NCBI GenBank assembly: GCA_036003845.1
Contig: DASYRX010000147.1
Span: 1-6,667 of the forward strand
Source of the DNA: DASYRX01 sp036003845
GTDB taxonomy: Bacteria; Gemmatimonadota; Gemmatimonadetes; Gemmatimonadales; Gemmatimonadaceae
DNA: 6,667 bases
Direction: 5' to 3'
Part shown: positions 6,124-6,667 of the stretch, one piece after another
Layout of the letters: the number at the start of each line of letters is the position of its first letter
Position numbering within the stretch: the first letter of the stretch is position 1
Program-made: the position numbers and the translations under genes
Notes under the pieces: generated by a model
The model's input: the letters and a program-made list of their open reading frames with translations, nothing else
Database searches by the model: none
What the model was told of the DNA's origin: nothing

Positions 6124-6667
6124 ATGCGGATACTCACGCGACCACTCGTTTGGTGCATCGCACTGGCGGCATGCAGCGCAGACACGACACTGCCGACACT
6201 GCCGCCCAAGAACCTCGCCCCCGCGCTCGATCGGATTGGGGCCTCCAGTTGGAACGTCGTCGCAATAACACCGAGTGCGGGTTACTCAACAATCACTGCA
6301 AGCGCCATAAACAACCTAGGACATATTGCAGGCGTTGAGAGAACTGAGTCGGGCCTATATGCGCCGTTCGTGCAGCGTTTTGGCCGACGTCGCTACCTGA
6401 CGCCCGTGGCTGGCCGCACGATTACAGATCTGACGGCTATTAACGAATCAGGAGTTGTTGTAGGCGTGGCTTATACGCCTAACGCGGGGAACGACGTACC
6501 TGTCTACTATTGGGGTACTGACCAGCCGTCAATCATTCCCGGTGTCCCTCGGGGAGGAGCGACCGATGTAAGTGAAAGCGGCTGGATTGTCGGCTACGCC
6601 AGTTTCGTCAATCCATTTCGGATTCGTGCATTCATATGGCGGCCCGGGTGGCCGCAGGCACGCATCA
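6124..6667 (+). CDS. Lipoprotein with HAF-type extracellular repeats (3' end missing)
   Basis: Open for 181 codons to the right edge with no stop, so the gene is cut by the window. Residues 1-17 are a lipoprotein signal peptide: MRILTRP, a hydrophobic core LVWCIALAA, and the lipobox LAAC with the lipidated C17. Ser at the +2 position predicts outer-membrane sorting. A Pro-rich linker follows (TLPTLPP, from a 9-base tandem repeat at 6186-6203). Three units resembling HAF extracellular repeats are visible: AINNLGHIAGVERTE (61-75), AINESGVVVGVAYTP (105-119) and DVSESGWIVGYASF (148-161) ending in RAFIW (168-172). Such repeats are thought to form beta-propeller-like surface domains; no enzyme activity is implied. 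The codons are richer in ATA, ACA, TCA, GTA and CTA than those of the permease gene, hinting at different selection or ancestry. It is divergent from padR, with 154 bases between the two starts. Confidence 0.8.
   Translation, partial: MRILTRPLVWCIALAACSADTTLPTLPPKNLAPALDRIGASSWNVVAITPSAGYSTITASAINNLGHIAGVERTESGLYAPFVQRFGRRRYLTPVAGRTITDLTAINESGVVVGVAYTPNAGNDVPVYYWGTDQPSIIPGVPRGGATDVSESGWIVGYASFVNPFRIRAFIWRPGWPQARI

Larger units (their letters stand above)
325..6484. repeat. Dispersed heptamer CGTTAGG/CCTAACG, 11 copies
   Basis: Exact copies lie at 325-331, 1717-1723, 2237-2243, 2442-2448, 4348-4354 and 4711-4717 as CGTTAGG on the plus strand, and at 3086-3092, 3242-3248, 3764-3770, 5399-5405 and 6478-6484 as CCTAACG. 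Ten of the 11 continue as CGTTAGG followed by C or T, and most have a G or C before. A seven-base word with this composition should appear about once on both strands of 6.7 kb. Copies fall in four genes, across the stop codon of one of them, and in one intergenic flank, without orientation bias. The role is unknown; see the findings. Confidence 0.6.

Overview
This is a GC-rich window whose content suggests an environmental bacterium such as a member of Gemmatimonadota or Acidobacteriota. The main clues are a PadR regulator fused by a 4-base overlap to a duplicated 'orphan' FtsX/MacB-type permease (the ADOP family, common in those phyla), together with the general codon style. The taxonomic call is inference, because no rRNA or marker gene is present.

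Minus strand, left part (1-1522): the 5' end of a Pnkp-type RNA repair enzyme, whose kinase P-loop runs to the window edge, is preceded in transcription order by a complete Hen1 gene. The two overlap by 8 bases. Bacterial Hen1 and Pnkp form an RNA repair and 3'-end 2'-O-methylation complex, so this is a recognisable RNA repair cassette cut by the window border.

Minus strand, middle (1724-2431): a complete membrane methyltransferase of the isoprenylcysteine carboxyl methyltransferase/PEMT type. Its 5' flank carries a 94-base imperfect inverted repeat (2464-2557) that looks like a mobile or structured repeat unit. The 380 bases or so upstream of that (2558-2934) contain no gene I can recognise.

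Minus strand, right part (2983-5969): a two-gene operon, padR then the ADOP permease. A perfect 7-3-7 dyad sits just upstream of padR and is the obvious operator candidate. A cluster of small GC-rich stem-loops follows the permease stop codon.

Plus strand, right edge (6124-6667): a divergently transcribed lipoprotein with HAF-type extracellular repeats, truncated by the window end. Its codon use is visibly more A/T-tolerant than that of the permease.

The most unusual whole-window signal is a heptamer, CGTTAGG/CCTAACG. It occurs 11 times in 6.7 kb, against roughly one expected by chance, in genes and between genes and on both strands. In the permease gene it accounts for four of the five TTA leucine codons I could find.
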